Positions 47,055-60,284 are shown, counted from the first letter of the stretch. The stretch: 64,000 bases of DNA from Dactylellina haptotyla (GCA_031310005.1 CM062382.1:496001-560000); one strand, 5' to 3'. The notes: a model not told the origin generated them from the letters alone. Translations and numbers: made by a program.

Positions 47055-50000
47055 AATGTTTTGCCGCCATATTTCATTTCATTGTATCATATATAGCTTT
47101 TTCTTTTTCTTTCCTTCTTTCCTTTTTTCCCGTTCTTCTCCTTATTCTTCCATCTTACCCATTAGCGTATCCCGTATATATTTGCCAATTAGCGTATTCA
47201 CTAGATTGTTCTCATATTACCATAGATTCTTAGATTTGCTCCTCTTAAATATCACCTATACCTACAGATTCGTGTTGTATATTGTTATAATTTAAACGTA
47301 TTTTCGGAGATAATATCCATCAATTGGTTCCCCTTTCAAGCCAAGGGTACACGCCTAGGGGGCTATATTTATCCAGTACAAGTTATATAAACCCATCGCC
47401 CGTTAGGCATTGATTTTCGAGATCTGGATAAAATGCTTAAACGGGAGGCTAAAATGCGCTTCCACGCTAATTAAGACTACACTCTATATAATAACCTCAA
47501 AGCTGTCATAGGAGAAATAAACAGCAGTAAGAGGCATTTTTAAATATCTGCTCTTTTTTAGGGAACCGGCCAAAACTCCGGTATGCAACCTTATAGCCAT
47601 TTAAAGGAGGTTAGTTAAAAAGGCGATCAGAGGTATTAAGACCAGGAAGAGCGAAATAAAGGGTGGTAACACAGAGCCCTATGAGATCTTTATTTTCCTA
47701 CTAGGGGTGGTTGCGTGTTAACCCCTCCACCCTCTCTGTCTATAGCTGGTGAAAATCACTGCATGCTGGTATACGCTGCATATTTGCCATGGCTTTTTTC
47801 TTCTCTTTCTTGGACACCCTTAACACCCCGGTTCAGGAAAGAAGGAGAAAAAAATATCCATGATATCAGAGTGGCGGGAAAATGGCGCAAGAGATGGAAA
47901 TTTCCCACACACACCCCTCGCTCCCCTTGAGATTTTTCCTTGAAATTTCTAGGTCTAAAGTTTCGGTAGACGATATCTGCAATGCAAACAAGAGAGGGAA
48001 AATATTCCTGGGGAGGAGGGGTAAGTTAGTCATGCCTCTTCTTCTTCCTTCTCCTTTCTTCGTCAAGGGCGGAAACTGATAATCGAATTGCGCATTTATA
48101 AATCCATGGCATCGTGCGTCGATGGGGGTCCTTGAACTATCCCCTGAGGGTTATTCGGGAGGGCATCGTCCTTCTCCCTCATTATCTCAGGGTTCCCTCC
48201 TTCTTTCCATGTATTATTTGGCAAGGCACTGATAAATCTCATAGCCACACTGGGACGCCGCCGGCCTCGCTTGGCTGGCAGTCGAGATTCTCGCTTCTCG
48301 GAATAATTCAGACAGTGGCAGTAGTATTGCATCGAAAACCCGGACAGCCGATCACAGGAAGACTCTCGAAAATAATGCTCCCAATTATTGTGTTGCATGT
48401 TGTTGGTTGGACGCAGCAGGGTTATGTTATGTTATTATCGCGAGAAAGACAAAAACTGTGAGCGACCAAGCAGGATTTTTTGGTTCTTGATTTTAATTCG
48501 AGCGATCAGTTATAATTAGCTGGCTTGCTTGCATCGCAGCGGATTCCTTGTGCCTTTTCTTTCTCATAGGAAGTAGACATTTTCGGTGATATTTGTCCAA
48601 TATAGGTGATTTATAATTCACGCAAAAAAGCAGTGCAAACAGGAGAGAAAGAGAGTTTGGTGGAAAACCGATTACTCGCCGATTTACAGCATTTTCAGTT
48701 TTCGCAGGGAGAAAAACACGATACCTCCCACGGAAAACAGCTACAGAGAGAGGGTACCCTGCTAGCTCTGGGCGTACTACTGCAGCTAGCATCCCCACAG
48801 ATGATCGAAGAGCTCAGGATAATTGAGCCCACGTCTTTGGGTTTAAGCAGGTTGCCCCTTGTTTACTCTGCTGGTCATTGTTTTTCTTCGGACATCGGGA
48901 TGTCGTCGCAGAGCGCGGCCAACCAGTCAGTCATTCCAGCCAGCCAGCCTTTGCAGGTTTTTTCTGTTTTCGTTTTTCGTTTTGCCCATTTGAAATTTCA
49001 CGCCGGTGCGCTTTGCGGGTGTTGTTGTCCTCTGTTGGACAATTCGACCCAGCCAGTCAAGACGATCGTTCCATCGAGAACAAGCAATCCCAGCGACGGA
49101 GAAGGAACACCCAGGGCCAAGGCGATGGGATTTGATTCTTCCTCTGTTCCAAATACCAGATTGAGCGTTTGAGGTAATGAAGCTCCAAATCGCTCATTAA
49201 AGGTTGGCCGCGGCCGTCTGGCGATTGGGGGAGAGCTTGCTTAGGTGGAGCTCGAGCTGTCTTTCTGAGGACTTGTCGTACCTTATCACATCGAGACCAG
49301 ACGGTCCGGATCCACTTGTCGGTTTCGCCAAAGCCAGCAAGCTCTCAAGGGACCGAACCCACTTTACCTCAGCTAGAGAGAGGACAGCTCAATCAATATA
49401 TTTTTGTGTTTTATAGAAATCCCGCCAGTCCCTGACGAACAAATCAGGAAGAAAAAGCCCTTTTTCTTCCCACAAGAAAGGACGACGATCCCTGGCGTTA
49501 TTTTGCGACCCGTTTCCCCACGCCTGTCCACGCAGCGTTCATGCATGCAGGCATGTATCTGCATGAAGAGTGTCCCATGTTTGGGTGTGTATGATTTGAT
49601 CAGAATCAGAGTTGGATCGATGAGAAGGAGAGAAAGAAGAAAGAAAGAAGCAGGACTAAACTGTAAACTGTACTTCCGCGTATACCCATCCGCGGAAAGG
49701 TACCCTGTTAGCTTCTCGTCCACTTCACGTGCGCTGTCGTTTGAACTAGTGCGACAAGGTAGAACTGAGTTGGGGGTGTTTCGTCATAGTCGGGCCATCA
49801 CTTTGGAGTGTTATTGCATATATTGTATTCGAAATGTCAGCTCTTTTCTTTTTTGCCTTCTCGTTTCTCGCGAGAATTGTTCGTATCACAAAACCCGAGC
49901 CAGAGACGGACAGCTGTTGGAGGCCTATCCAGACCAGGAAAGGCTGGCTGGCTGCTGACTTGGTTGTACCGCACATGTATCCGTGCGGTGAGGAGGTACC

Positions 50001-51069
50001 GGCGGACGTTAGGGTTGGAAGGTCGTCGATTAGGACGCATCTCGTTACCCCGTTCTACCTTTTTGCTCCTCATGCATGCCATGCATCTGCCCCCATACTT
50101 TTGGGACTATTCGATCAGCTGAAGCTCGACGAAACGACGGCTCTGCTGCGGTTTTCCCTGCAACCGCGCGCTCTCATTGGTCTGTGACGATGACTAGCTG
50201 AGGATGATGGAGGTGCAGTGGGGTGAGCAGAGGAGAAATATTGCGGGAGAGCTTGAACGCACGAAGGGAGAAGCTAGCTGACATGTGCAAAGAGCATTGA
50301 GTTGCCCGATCGTAGCCAGCCAGCGGCCAGTTCGCGTAGCCCGTGATGTCGACTTTTGAAACATCGGACAAAGGCTCCGATGAATCGTGGAATATTACAC
50401 CCTCGACGCCTTATAGCTCGACGTCCCGATTATAATGAGGGGGCCGGCGGTGTTGTCTGTGCCCAGCAGGACACTTACAGTCCACCCGCCAAAATGTGAG
50501 CACCCGCTTATCGGGACCACCACCGCTGCTGTGTGCAATCAATCCCTGCATGCACGTTGCCTGCTCGAAGCTCTCATCCCACATCGGCTGGAATAATTGT
50601 CGTCATTCTTGACTAATGTGGTTTTGTTCACCCCTCACTCCCATCTGAATTCCACCCTCTCTCTCGTGGAGACCCCCTTGCCATCTCTCGTAAGCCTGGC
50701 GTCGAGAAAGCTGGCTGCCAGCCTCGGTTGTTTGACGAGGAACCACCCCATCGACCAAGACTACACCAACATAATATCCGGATTATAAGCAAATCAAGCG
50801 TAGATAAGCTCGCTCCACAAGAGCTTGCTTGCACTTCGCCGCCGGCGGAAGCGTAGATCCGGAACCACTCAGACATACACACGGGTTAGGTCTATCCCCA
50901 CTGGCGGTACCCGGGAAGCTTTTTTGGACTCCTGGGGACAAGACGCACGGCTAACCGATGTGCAAATAATTTTTTATTCCAGAAAATCCACACCTAAAAA
51001 ATAAATAACAATAGAATAGAAAAAGAAAAAAGAGAGGAAAGGCGTTTTTCTTTTGGGTAACGTTTCAAG
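47055..51069. other. Gene-free span upstream of the LRO1-type gene
   Basis: Four kilobases hold no convincing gene. The first 250 bases are T-rich, presumably the 3' untranslated region of the preceding gene. From about 47320 to 47740 the texture changes to TA/AA-rich sequence with stops in every frame. From 48.0 to 50.9 kb many short overlapping frames on both strands have no motif. GCCAGC/CAGCC-type short repeats occur near 48920-48955 and 49940-49950. The last few hundred bases should contain the Lro1 promoter; an A-rich tract (50985-51035) precedes the start codon. Confidence 0.5.
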
Positions 51070-53013
51070 ATGTCCAACGTCCGGAAGCGCCAAAAGGCGA
51101 AGATCACGGAAACCAAGGAGCCCATTGGTGGTGCTCATGCCAAACACGATGACCACTCACAACAGTCCGCGGCCGATGTCCCAGGCAGCCCCAATGAGGA
51201 AGACGAGGCCGCGGACTTGAGCGACGTCGTCAAGTACGGCAAGGACAAAGTCAAAAAGACGATCCACAAACATCGCAAACATAGCCACCCTACCCTTGTG
51301 TTTATAATTGGTGGAATTGCTGGGGTAATATTCGCCATATTCTTCTTGAAGCAGCAGGATATCGTCCAGCTCCCAGACTTCAATCTCGAAGCTCTCACGG
51401 ATGTTCTGCCCGTTTCGATCCTCAATGAAGCGAGGGACATATCGAGCAGACAGAAGGACACGGTCAATTATGATTCCTTCGCCATCGGACTACGGCTGAA
51501 GGAAGAGGGCCTCGAGTCGCATTTCCCAGTAGTCATGGTTCCAGGAGTCATATCAACCGGTCTGGAAAGCTGGGGAACAAGCGCAAAATCTCTTCCGTAC
51601 TTTCGCAAACGGCTCTGGGGGTCGTTCACCATGATGCGGACGCTCATGCTCGACAAGGCCCTCTGGAAGGAACACATTATGCTAAACAAAACGACCGGCC
51701 TGGACCCTGACGGTATCAAACTACGTGCAGCGCAGGGTTTCGATGCGACGGATTTCTTCGTCACCGGCTATTGGATCTGGAGCAAGATTCTGGAGAATCT
51801 GGCAACGTTGGGCTACGATCCGACTAGCTCGTATACGGCGGCATATGATTGGAGGCTTTCGTATATCAATCTGGAGAAGCGGGATCAGTACTTCACCCGG
51901 CTCAAGAATCATATAGAAGTGGCGAAGAAGGTTCACGGGCGTAAATGCATTCTTATATCGCATTCCATGGGGGGGCAGGTTGTTTTTTATTTCCTCAAAT
52001 GGGTGGAGGCCATGGGGGAGGGTTACGGGAACGGCGGGAAGAGCTGGGTTGAAGATCATATTGAATCGTTTATCAATATCTCGGGTAGCTTGCTAGGTGC
52101 GGTCAAGGGTGTCACTGCTGTGCTATCTGGTGAGATGAGAGATACCGTCCAGCTGAACCAGTTTGCCGTCTACGGCTTGGAGAAGTTCTTCTCAAAGGAA
52201 GAGCGAGCTGAGATTTTGAGGTCTATGCCGGGGATAGCTAGCATGCTTCCCAAGGGCGGCGATGCGGTCTGGGGAAACCTGACCTGGGCACCCGACGATC
52301 AAGCGAACCAGACGACGAGTTATGGAAATTTTCTCAAGTTCAAAGATACCAACAATACGCAAAGCTTTTCGCAGAATCTGACGATGACGGGTGCGTTTAA
52401 TCACCTCTTGGCCTCCTCGGAGTCTTGGTTCCAAGACCAAGTCCTGGGAAGTTATTCTCACGGAGTTGCCTTATCTATCCCAGAGGCGAAGGAGAACGAG
52501 CATGACCAGAGGAAGTGGATCAATCCTCTTGAAGTCCCGCTTCCGTATGCTCCGAGCATGAAGATCTATTGCTTCTACGGTGTTGGTAAACACACGGAAC
52601 GAAGTTACTACTACGTACGAAACCCGCTCAACGAAAGTTTCTTGCAAACCGTGATAGACCCGACAGTCACTAGTGCGGAGGAGCGGACTGATCATGGCGT
52701 GGTCGTTGGCGAGGGCGACGGGACGGTTCCCTTGCTAAGTATGGGGTTTATGTGTTCCAAGGGTTGGAAAATGAAGCGTTTCAATCCTGCAAGGATTCCG
52801 GTGAAGACCTTCGAGATGCTCCACGAACCGCAGAGCTTTGATATGAGAGGTGGTCCGAACACCGCGGATCATGTTGATATATTGGGCAGGCAGCAGTTGA
52901 ACGAATTGATTCTGCGGGTTGCAGCTGGCAAAGGCGATTCTATCCCCGAAAAGAAAATTTCGGATATAGACCTGTATACTTCTCGAGTCGATATCGGAGG
53001 GATGGATGAATAA
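51070..53013 (+). CDS. lro1: Phospholipid:diacylglycerol acyltransferase (Lro1-type PDAT)
   Basis: This intronless 647-residue enzyme of the LCAT/PDAT family transfers an acyl chain from phospholipid to diacylglycerol, making triacylglycerol. A Lys-rich cytosolic N-terminus is followed by one membrane span at about 77-96 (LVFIIGGIAGVIFAIFFLK) and a lumenal catalytic domain, as in yeast Lro1 of the ER and nuclear envelope. The catalytic triad can be placed: S299 in LISHSMGGQ, D550 in GEGDGTVPLL and H601 in ADHVDILG. Other family blocks are VVMVPGVISTGLESWG (oxyanion and lid region), YDWRLSY and the N-glycosylation-type sites NLT and NQT. Length and all key residues are normal, so an active enzyme is expected. 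The ATG at 51070 follows an A-rich leader. The RfeG-like gene lies 2.9 kb downstream on the same strand. Confidence 0.93.
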   Translation: MSNVRKRQKAKITETKEPIGGAHAKHDDHSQQSAADVPGSPNEEDEAADLSDVVKYGKDKVKKTIHKHRKHSHPTLVFIIGGIAGVIFAIFFLKQQDIVQLPDFNLEALTDVLPVSILNEARDISSRQKDTVNYDSFAIGLRLKEEGLESHFPVVMVPGVISTGLESWGTSAKSLPYFRKRLWGSFTMMRTLMLDKALWKEHIMLNKTTGLDPDGIKLRAAQGFDATDFFVTGYWIWSKILENLATLGYDPTSSYTAAYDWRLSYINLEKRDQYFTRLKNHIEVAKKVHGRKCILISHSMGGQVVFYFLKWVEAMGEGYGNGGKSWVEDHIESFINISGSLLGAVKGVTAVLSGEMRDTVQLNQFAVYGLEKFFSKEERAEILRSMPGIASMLPKGGDAVWGNLTWAPDDQANQTTSYGNFLKFKDTNNTQSFSQNLTMTGAFNHLLASSESWFQDQVLGSYSHGVALSIPEAKENEHDQRKWINPLEVPLPYAPSMKIYCFYGVGKHTERSYYYVRNPLNESFLQTVIDPTVTSAEERTDHGVVVGEGDGTVPLLSMGFMCSKGWKMKRFNPARIPVKTFEMLHEPQSFDMRGGPNTADHVDILGRQQLNELILRVAAGKGDSIPEKKISDIDLYTSRVDIGGMDE

Positions 53014-55884
53014 AATTAACAGCAGCCAGAAGGGGTTATCTGGGGAAATTTCTCATATGCATCTGAATTTTCGTTTTCATTATTAGTGCTCTTTTTTTTG
53101 TTTGGTCGTTCGGTACTTTTTTTCTTGTTCCCTTGCTCGTAGAGCCTGGGTATATGAGTTATTTGTTAGAGACACCTGCTCAACTGAGCATGGTAGGTTC
53201 GGACCATGGATAGATTTAGATGGAATTTAGTATTAGGCGATGAGGATTTGTATATATGACCTGCTTATTATTGAAATAAGAAGAGAGCCGTCCGGATTAG
53301 GGCCTTTAATATTAGTGATGATTTCAGAATATCAGAAGCTAAGAGGTACATGTTCCCATCGATCGCGAGTCCGACCTAATAATCTCCGAGCTGGTGTTAA
53401 AAAAATCTCTCACTATTGGCCAATTGGAACTGGCAAGATGTGCTGCTGTGGGAGCTCAGGGAAATGGCCATTTTAGCTTATTATCGCTGCTGCTACTACT
53501 CGAGACCAGTTTGGTAAGGCCGGCCGTACCGACGACGACGACTTTTCTGCGCCTCCTGCTCGGATGCGTCGTTTAAGCTTCCCACCGTCGACGCCGGAGG
53601 CCCATCAGCTGACTGATTCCTGGCAATAATATCATATCAGTCGACGGGTTATTAACTTTGGGGGGCAGAGTTTCTCGTGGCCATTCGTCCCTCCTTCCAA
53701 CCAACCACGCCTTTCCTGCTTTCATCATATTGGAGGGCTTATATATATCGACGGACATCAGATTTAGCTTTGCAATCTCCACTCCGGCCCTGTTATCTGC
53801 GGCATTATTGATATCACTCCGGCCGGGGCCAGCAGCAGGTTGTATCTCTGGTCTTTTTTATTCTTTTTGCCAAAAGAAGGATCAGACGATTTTTTTTTAG
53901 AAGCAAGATAGATACAGGTATCCTAGTGCTCCATCAGGCACCGCGAGCACCCTCGAAACGTCGTCATCGTAGGGACATATCTCGACGTCTCGCTCTCCTG
54001 CTCTCCGCCCTCCTCCCCTCCAGGCCGACTCAGACTGGACTGGCTCCCGCGGTTCCCTTTTATATAGCGCTTTTAGTGTCTTGGAAAGAGTGATCCGAGA
54101 GGCAGCACCGTCCCAACGATCGATAACCGTTTCCGACCAACAGCCCACCGGCACAGGGTATCGGAAACGGCGTAGTCGGTCAGCCTTCGAAGGACAATCT
54201 CCCTGTGGGCGAAGCTATACCCGTTAGACCAACACATCGGCCCCCTCCATTCCTCAAAGTCCAGCGCTGTACTTTCGCACACCCTCCGCCAAAAGATCGA
54301 ACGGACCCATCGCCGTTGACTCCCAGAAACCTGTCACCCTACACTTCTTCTGCACTGGAAAATCGCACCGATCGGGAAACCAGAGAAGCCACTCTGGAGC
54401 ATCCAAGCTGCAATAGCCTACCTCGGCTAAGTATATATATTTTGAACCAGTCGTTGCCCTCGCCGTCGAACCTTTCCACGTCCGCTCGCGACGACGCTGT
54501 ATCACGTCTCCACAGCATCGAGTCGAACTCCCCCTCATTGTGAGCGGCCGGCTAGTTAGCAGAACAAACAAACAGGCCAATAGCATAGCACTTTCCCATT
54601 TCTCTCGCAAGACCCCGTGCACCCATTTGCTCTGATCCAACTTCCTAGCTCGAGCGAGCAAAACCAAAGGCAGCTGTCACATCGGCGCCGTCAGAAAGAA
54701 AGGAAAAAAAAAAAAGTAGTGTGCGAAGTGCGAGGGCTAGGAAGAGCCGAGTGTGCCCATTGTCTTGTCCAGTACAAAGTGACGCCCGAGTGCCACCGTA
54801 TTTTGCTCTGCTACCGCTGCCACTATTACACACATTATTACATTACTCTTACCACTCCGACGCTACTACTCTCTGCTACCACGCTGCCACCAGCAAACCC
54901 ACGCTTACTTTGCTTGCTAAACTAGCCTCTTGTCTTGTCTCGTTTCTCGCCGGAGAGGTTCGAGCTAACACAAGCACAAGCATCCAAAGCGAGGAAAGCC
55001 CGCCAGCCCGCCAGCCAGCCAGCAGAAAAGAAAAAAGTACCCAAGCCAGCCAGCCAACCAGCCGGCCAGAGAGCACCTGTTCGTCGTCGTCCGCTTGGTG
55101 CAAATCCGAAAGCAGGGCCAGCTGTCTTGCCGCCGTCAATTTTTTGGTTTTTATTTTTTTTCGTCACTCGCTCGAAAGATTGGCTGGGCTTCCTCTTGCC
55201 TTCAATAAATTGTCTTCGCTGGACTCCGAAATCCTTTCTCCCACCCCTCCTCCAACCTCCGTCTCCGTTTGACGTGACTTCCATTCTTCCTTTCCACCAG
55301 AAAACTACACCCCAGAGAAGAAAAGAGAGAGGAAAAAGAAATAAAGCACGAAAGAGCCTCCAAATTCTTGGTCGGTTGGTTTACTTCCCCCCAGCTCCAC
55401 TTTCTCCCGGCGTATGAGATAGATACTTCAAGATATACTGGCTACCTCGCTCTCTCTGGCCTGGACTGGAAGGTTTTGCCGCCTTTTCGCCACTCTCTTT
55501 TGAGGACCCTTTCGCATTTCCGCCTGGACCAGTTTTTTGACACTACTCTGCTTCCAACGATCCCTTTAAAACTCCTTGGACCCTTTCTCTGGACTTGGAC
55601 TCGAAAAGGCTTTGGTTCTGACGACAACACACAGCCGCACTCCGCTTTCAATTGGAACACCCTTCTTTCCTGGACCCGACGACGTTTTTCCGGACCGCTT
55701 TTGCCTGGATTCCACGACATCGACTAGTCCTTCTTTGGGAGCTTGGATATATAACATATACGTATAGAAATATAGTTTGTGTGACCTGTGATAAGAGAAG
55801 AAAGCAAAATAAAGGAAAGATTAGATACATCTGGGTTCTCTCTAGATAACTTCTCAGCAGCAACTGAGAATAACACTCGCCAGG
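53014..55884 (+). promoter_or_regulatory. LRO1 trailer and long leader/promoter of the RfeG-like gene
   Basis: This 2.9 kb region has no convincing gene. The first few hundred bases are the probable LRO1 3' untranslated region. From about 54200 the coding strand becomes C/T-rich, with CCAGC repeats (about 55000-55075) and, from 55461 to 55709, six or more CTGGA pentamers in 250 bp. Frames here are Ser/Pro/Lys-rich, overlap on both strands and lack motifs. A long 5' untranslated region for the RfeG-like gene is the simplest reading. Confidence 0.5.
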
Positions 55885-57536
55885 ATGAGCGGCGATCCTT
55901 ACGGCCGAGGATACGTCCCTCCTCGACGTGACAACCGATATACGGAATACCCAGAGACTGATGAATACTATGCGCAACCGTACCCGCCTCGAGGCGTGCC
56001 GACGGATCCCCCTTACGATAGGTCTAGGGGTTACGACTACGAGCGAGGGCCCAGCTATGACCCCATGCCTCCCAGATCCAATATCCCCCGTGGCGGTGAA
56101 GGGTATCGGGCGCCGCCGGCGAGGATAGAACCAGAGTACCCCCCAAGACGGAGCACAAGGAGCGACTACCCTCCAGCTGCTCCTCCTCGAGGGCCACCCC
56201 CCGTCGACAGTCGCTACGCCGATCCTGTTTACTACCCTCCCCCCACAGGTCGTCGTGCCCCTTCGCCGACTCGTGATAACTACGGTCGAGACTACCCATC
56301 GGAGCCTCCATACCGAGAGCGAGACGAATCTCGATACGCAAAACGCGGACGGAGGCCTGAAGAAGACTACGATATGGGAAATTATGGTCGGCCTGCGGAC
56401 TATTACTACGACGAACCGGAACCTCCAGCTCCCAGTCGAAGAGTGATACCCCCAGCCGACTACCCTCCCAGAGGCGCACCCAATATCTACGAACCAGAGA
56501 TACCCGCAACTCGTGAGTCGCGGCCGCGACGTACCCGGGATCAGAGGGAACCTCCTCCTCCTGTCAAGGCAACAACTCAAAAACCGTCGCCTCCCAAACC
56601 GAAATACAGCGAGCTATATCTTGCTGCGGATGGGATCAGGAAGGAAGTCTTGCAGAGCAACATCACAAGGATGCTTGGCAGCGACGCTGTATCCCTAGGG
56701 CCATTGGAAGTAGACAACGTATGTTCTAAGAAGAAGAAGAAAATTCGAATACGACCTTTCCAATTCCGTGTCTTCTTGCTGACTCGATCCTTTCTCTTCG
56801 GGTTCATAGGTCCTGGTATACAAGTACTCCGCTTATCGTCACTTTACACCTGTAAATATCCCCGATAAACCCCTATCATCAAAATACAACTAACATTGGA
56901 CCTTTCGCCTTAAAGGAACAAATAAAAGACCTGAAAGCCGAGTCGTCGAGATATGATCCACGTAAGTATACCTTCTCGTCCTGAGCAAAGATATACATCA
57001 TGAAAAAGAAAAGAAAAAAGGAAAGAGGAGGGAAAAACATGCACCATCACAAAAATCCTCTCCATACCACTACTACCTCTATTCCCATCGTCTTCACCTT
57101 CTCTGCTTTCTTGCTGCTCTCTCTACCCTACCCTTTTATTCGCGTGTTGAAAATTGTCCGCGTCCCTTAAAAACCGTGAAAAGGTGAAAAGCATCTTGAC
57201 CCCCGTTCCGATGATATAGATCCTCGAAGTGTCGAAACCCGAGGTGGAGATCTATCTGGACAGATGTATCCTACGACATCATCGAGACGCAGGACCGCAG
57301 ACGACCGCGAGGACCCGATGATGACGGACCTGATTCCCAGGGAGGATTATATTTATGCTTCGAACAATCCAGGAATTGGTGTCCCGCCCCGCCGCAGCGA
57401 GATCCGTGCTACCACTGGAAGGCCACAACATGATCCAACATATGGCACGTCCTACCACGAGCCACCCAGCCGCCACGGACGACCGATAGAGGCTACAGCA
57501 ATGCACCAAGACGATGATGACGAAATGCAAGACTAG
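55885..57536 (+). CDS. RfeG-like protein (putative transcription regulator), four exons
   Basis: Exons 55885-56718, 56810-56851, 56916-56961 and 57220-57536 join (phases 0, 0, 1) to 412 residues. The last intron is long (258 nt); the two middle exons are only 42 and 46 nt. The N-terminal 230 residues are rich in Pro, Tyr and Arg with many RGY, YPPR and DYPP repeats, and look disordered. A conserved block spans about 238-307: YLAADGIRKEVLQSNITRML, then LVYKYSAYRHFTPEQIKDLK and AESSRYD. It matches the pattern of fungal proteins annotated as transcription factor RfeG (a GIxREVIxxDIxRYLG core, then AYRxLT and DLKxDSxRW). DNA binding is not evident from the sequence. The C-terminus is again low-complexity and ends in an acidic DDDDEMQD. 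The small exons would be missed without the spliced reading. Confidence 0.75.
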
Positions 57537-60284
57537 AGAGCGTCTTTTCTACCTGGTCCTGGAGAAATCAAAACCGCCCATTGACATCTACAAACAAATT
57601 TGATTCTGCCATTGGTTTCGCCACTTTCTTCGGACCGTGTAAAAAGCAGATACCTGCTGGACCTTTCTCCGCCTCCGTGTTCAGCCTGGCCTCTCTCGCA
57701 ACACATGTCGCTCCTCTCATCTGGATCACCTGGACTCTCATCTCCGCACATCAACTTCTCCGACATATACCCTCTGGTCTTTCTCTCTCTCCCAACAACA
57801 CTTGTACATATGCATGCAATCCCGGATCAGGCACGTATACATAAGATATTTCTTTCGAATGCTACAGGATAATCTGCTTTTCTGGATTCACTCTATCTTT
57901 TCGACATATCCAATGGACAATGCTATTTTTCTATCTCCTGGACTCTGGACACGCCATCATTAAGAATATTCATCTGTCGTAAAAGAAATAAAGAAAAGGA
58001 CAAACCACATGCCAGCCTGCGGATTCTATTCTTGCTCAACATTTTTCCTTGGATTTTCCTTCGCCACCTGGTTCTCCGGATCTATTTTTCTTCTGGTTTA
58101 TATCAACAAAAATGGAAACCTGGGATCGCTCGGCGTATGGGATTACTTTTACTGGTTTTCTGGATCCATACCCCAACCTCAAAATAGACGGCATCCTGTA
58201 CTTCAAATTTTTTGGACCCTGTTCTTTCAGAAAAGAAAAACACCATGACCCCTCCTTTTGCGCATCTGTCAACTGTTCCACATACAACCTTTACATACGT
58301 TCATCACTCTCAAGAAAAATGTAGCATTTGAAACTGGTTTTCCAACATTATTATTATTATTCCTTTTATTCATTTCTATTTCCACTTCTCACAGACTCAC
58401 CTGGCATAACTTTCCATTCTTGGACATATTGAAAACACCACGCACACACTCAAACGCACCCTCACCAAAAAGCCCGTTTTTATGGACCCTGTCGTTTTCT
58501 CCCTTGCGCCGTCTGGATACCTCGCTTCCTCTGTATGATTTAACGAGAAATAATCCTTTTTTTCAGTTGCTTCTCATCTCCTTGCTGTTTGTCTCGATGT
58601 TTTTGTTTTTTGTTTTTTGTGGTTTATTGTGTCTTTTTTGGAATCTTTGCTCTGGGTTTCTAATGTCTGGGTCTAACGGGGTAACAGAGAGGTCCTTTCC
58701 GGTTTTTTCTTGTTTCCAAAGCCGTCTTTCTATCTTCATGATCTTCCTTTTTTTTTATCATTTATCAATCTACCAAAAAAATTTACACCAAGAGGAGAAC
58801 GTAATCTCTAATAACCTCACACATACACATACACATACACATGCTCTTACTTCTACATGTCCTCCACCCCCCCTTTTTCTTCTACGTTATTCTCTGTTTC
58901 GTTCTTACTCTTGAGTTTAGATACGGCTGAAGGCGTTCAAATTTCAGTAACACTTTTCCCCCGCGAAACTGCTTTAACGTCCTAACTAGTCGTCCAACGT
59001 TCTTCCTTTAGCTTGAAACCACTTGTTCTTGTTACTTTTTTTGAAAGTTTCCCTCCGCCTTTTTGCGCCTCAAGTACCATCTTTCTTGCTGTTTCTCATG
59101 CATTGCTTGCCCTTCGTGCCCTTTACTATTGTTAACTATCGTCTTTATTATGCTGCTCTTCATGTTTGCAAATGACCAAACAAATCTGAATCAAACACCG
59201 TTTCTTCATGAAGTCCGCTCCCTCCCTCTCACTCTCTCACTCTCTTTCGAGTATACGTATTTTTGATAGTTTTATTTTTACTGCTATTCCCAACCCATCG
59301 CTGCTAAGTAAAAAATCTCATCTGTTTTTTATATCTGCTTTACCATTTTTCTTTTCTTCTTTTCTCTCAACATTTCTCGAGGCGGGGAAAGGAATATACC
59401 CTTTTTAAAACTTCGGAAACCCCACACGCGACGACAAAAAACAAAAAATCGAGGGAACCTCTCTGTGTTTTTTTTCGGTTTGTTCTATTTGATATATACA
59501 GAATACGTGTATGTATGTATGTATGTAGTAAAGCCTCACTTTTTCTTTACTTTTTTCGAAATGAATGAAAATCATTATCAAGTCAAAATAGTAATATTCT
59601 ACCTGATCCTCGTGACTCGGTGTGAACGCGATATGCATGCATGGATATCATTAGGAATGCACATGGCACATGCATAGGAATTCTACAGTTTACGATAGAT
59701 GTCACATTCTAATAAAAACTGCACAGAGATAATTGATCTCGATCATCAAAAATTCCATTCTTATCCATCCCAAAGAAGCCATACATAAAGTTTGTCAACT
59801 CGTACAGACTTCCAAGTCAATATAATCCCAAGTGGTTCCTCCTCCTTTTACAATTGAAAGTAAATATACGCAAAAGACAGATTCAAGTGACGCAAAAAGA
59901 AAAGTATTTAAAAATGAGAAGTGACTCCGCACCCTAAATCCGCAATTTAGACACCCCTCATTCCCAGGTTCGCTTTAGTAAAAAAAAAAACACAAGAGAG
60001 AAGAAAAAAGAGAAACGTGTTATCCTGTAGGTTCAACGAGAGACATCAGGCCTTCCTTCTTTTTATTCTTCTTTATCGCTAAAAGTTTGCCCCTTCCCAA
60101 AGTTTGTTCCCAATTGTGACCCGATGCCGATTGACTCCCGTTAAAGCAAACCTTGTATCAATTTATTCCCTTTTTCTTTTTTTGTTGAGTACGCATGAGC
60201 GTTTGTGTCGTTTGATTTGATTTTCCAATCTACCCAGGTTTACGAGAAAACACGAATTTGTTATGTTGTCCAAAATAAAAGCAT
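57537..60284. other. Convergent T-rich region including RfeG-like gene trailer
   Basis: This 2.7 kb region lies between the RfeG-like gene and the DUF7728-like gene. The first kilobase is C/T-rich with nine CTGGA pentamers between 57559 and 58517. The rest is strongly T-rich, with an (ACATAC)n run near 58820-58845 and a (TATG)n run at about 59508-59527. Frames such as 58258-58914 owe their length to T-rich composition, so I do not call them genes. Confidence 0.55.

Noticed and set aside
58258-58914. A 218-codon hydrophobic frame in the T-rich trailer
   Set aside because: Phe/Leu/Ser content follows from T-rich composition and simple repeats; no family resemblance.
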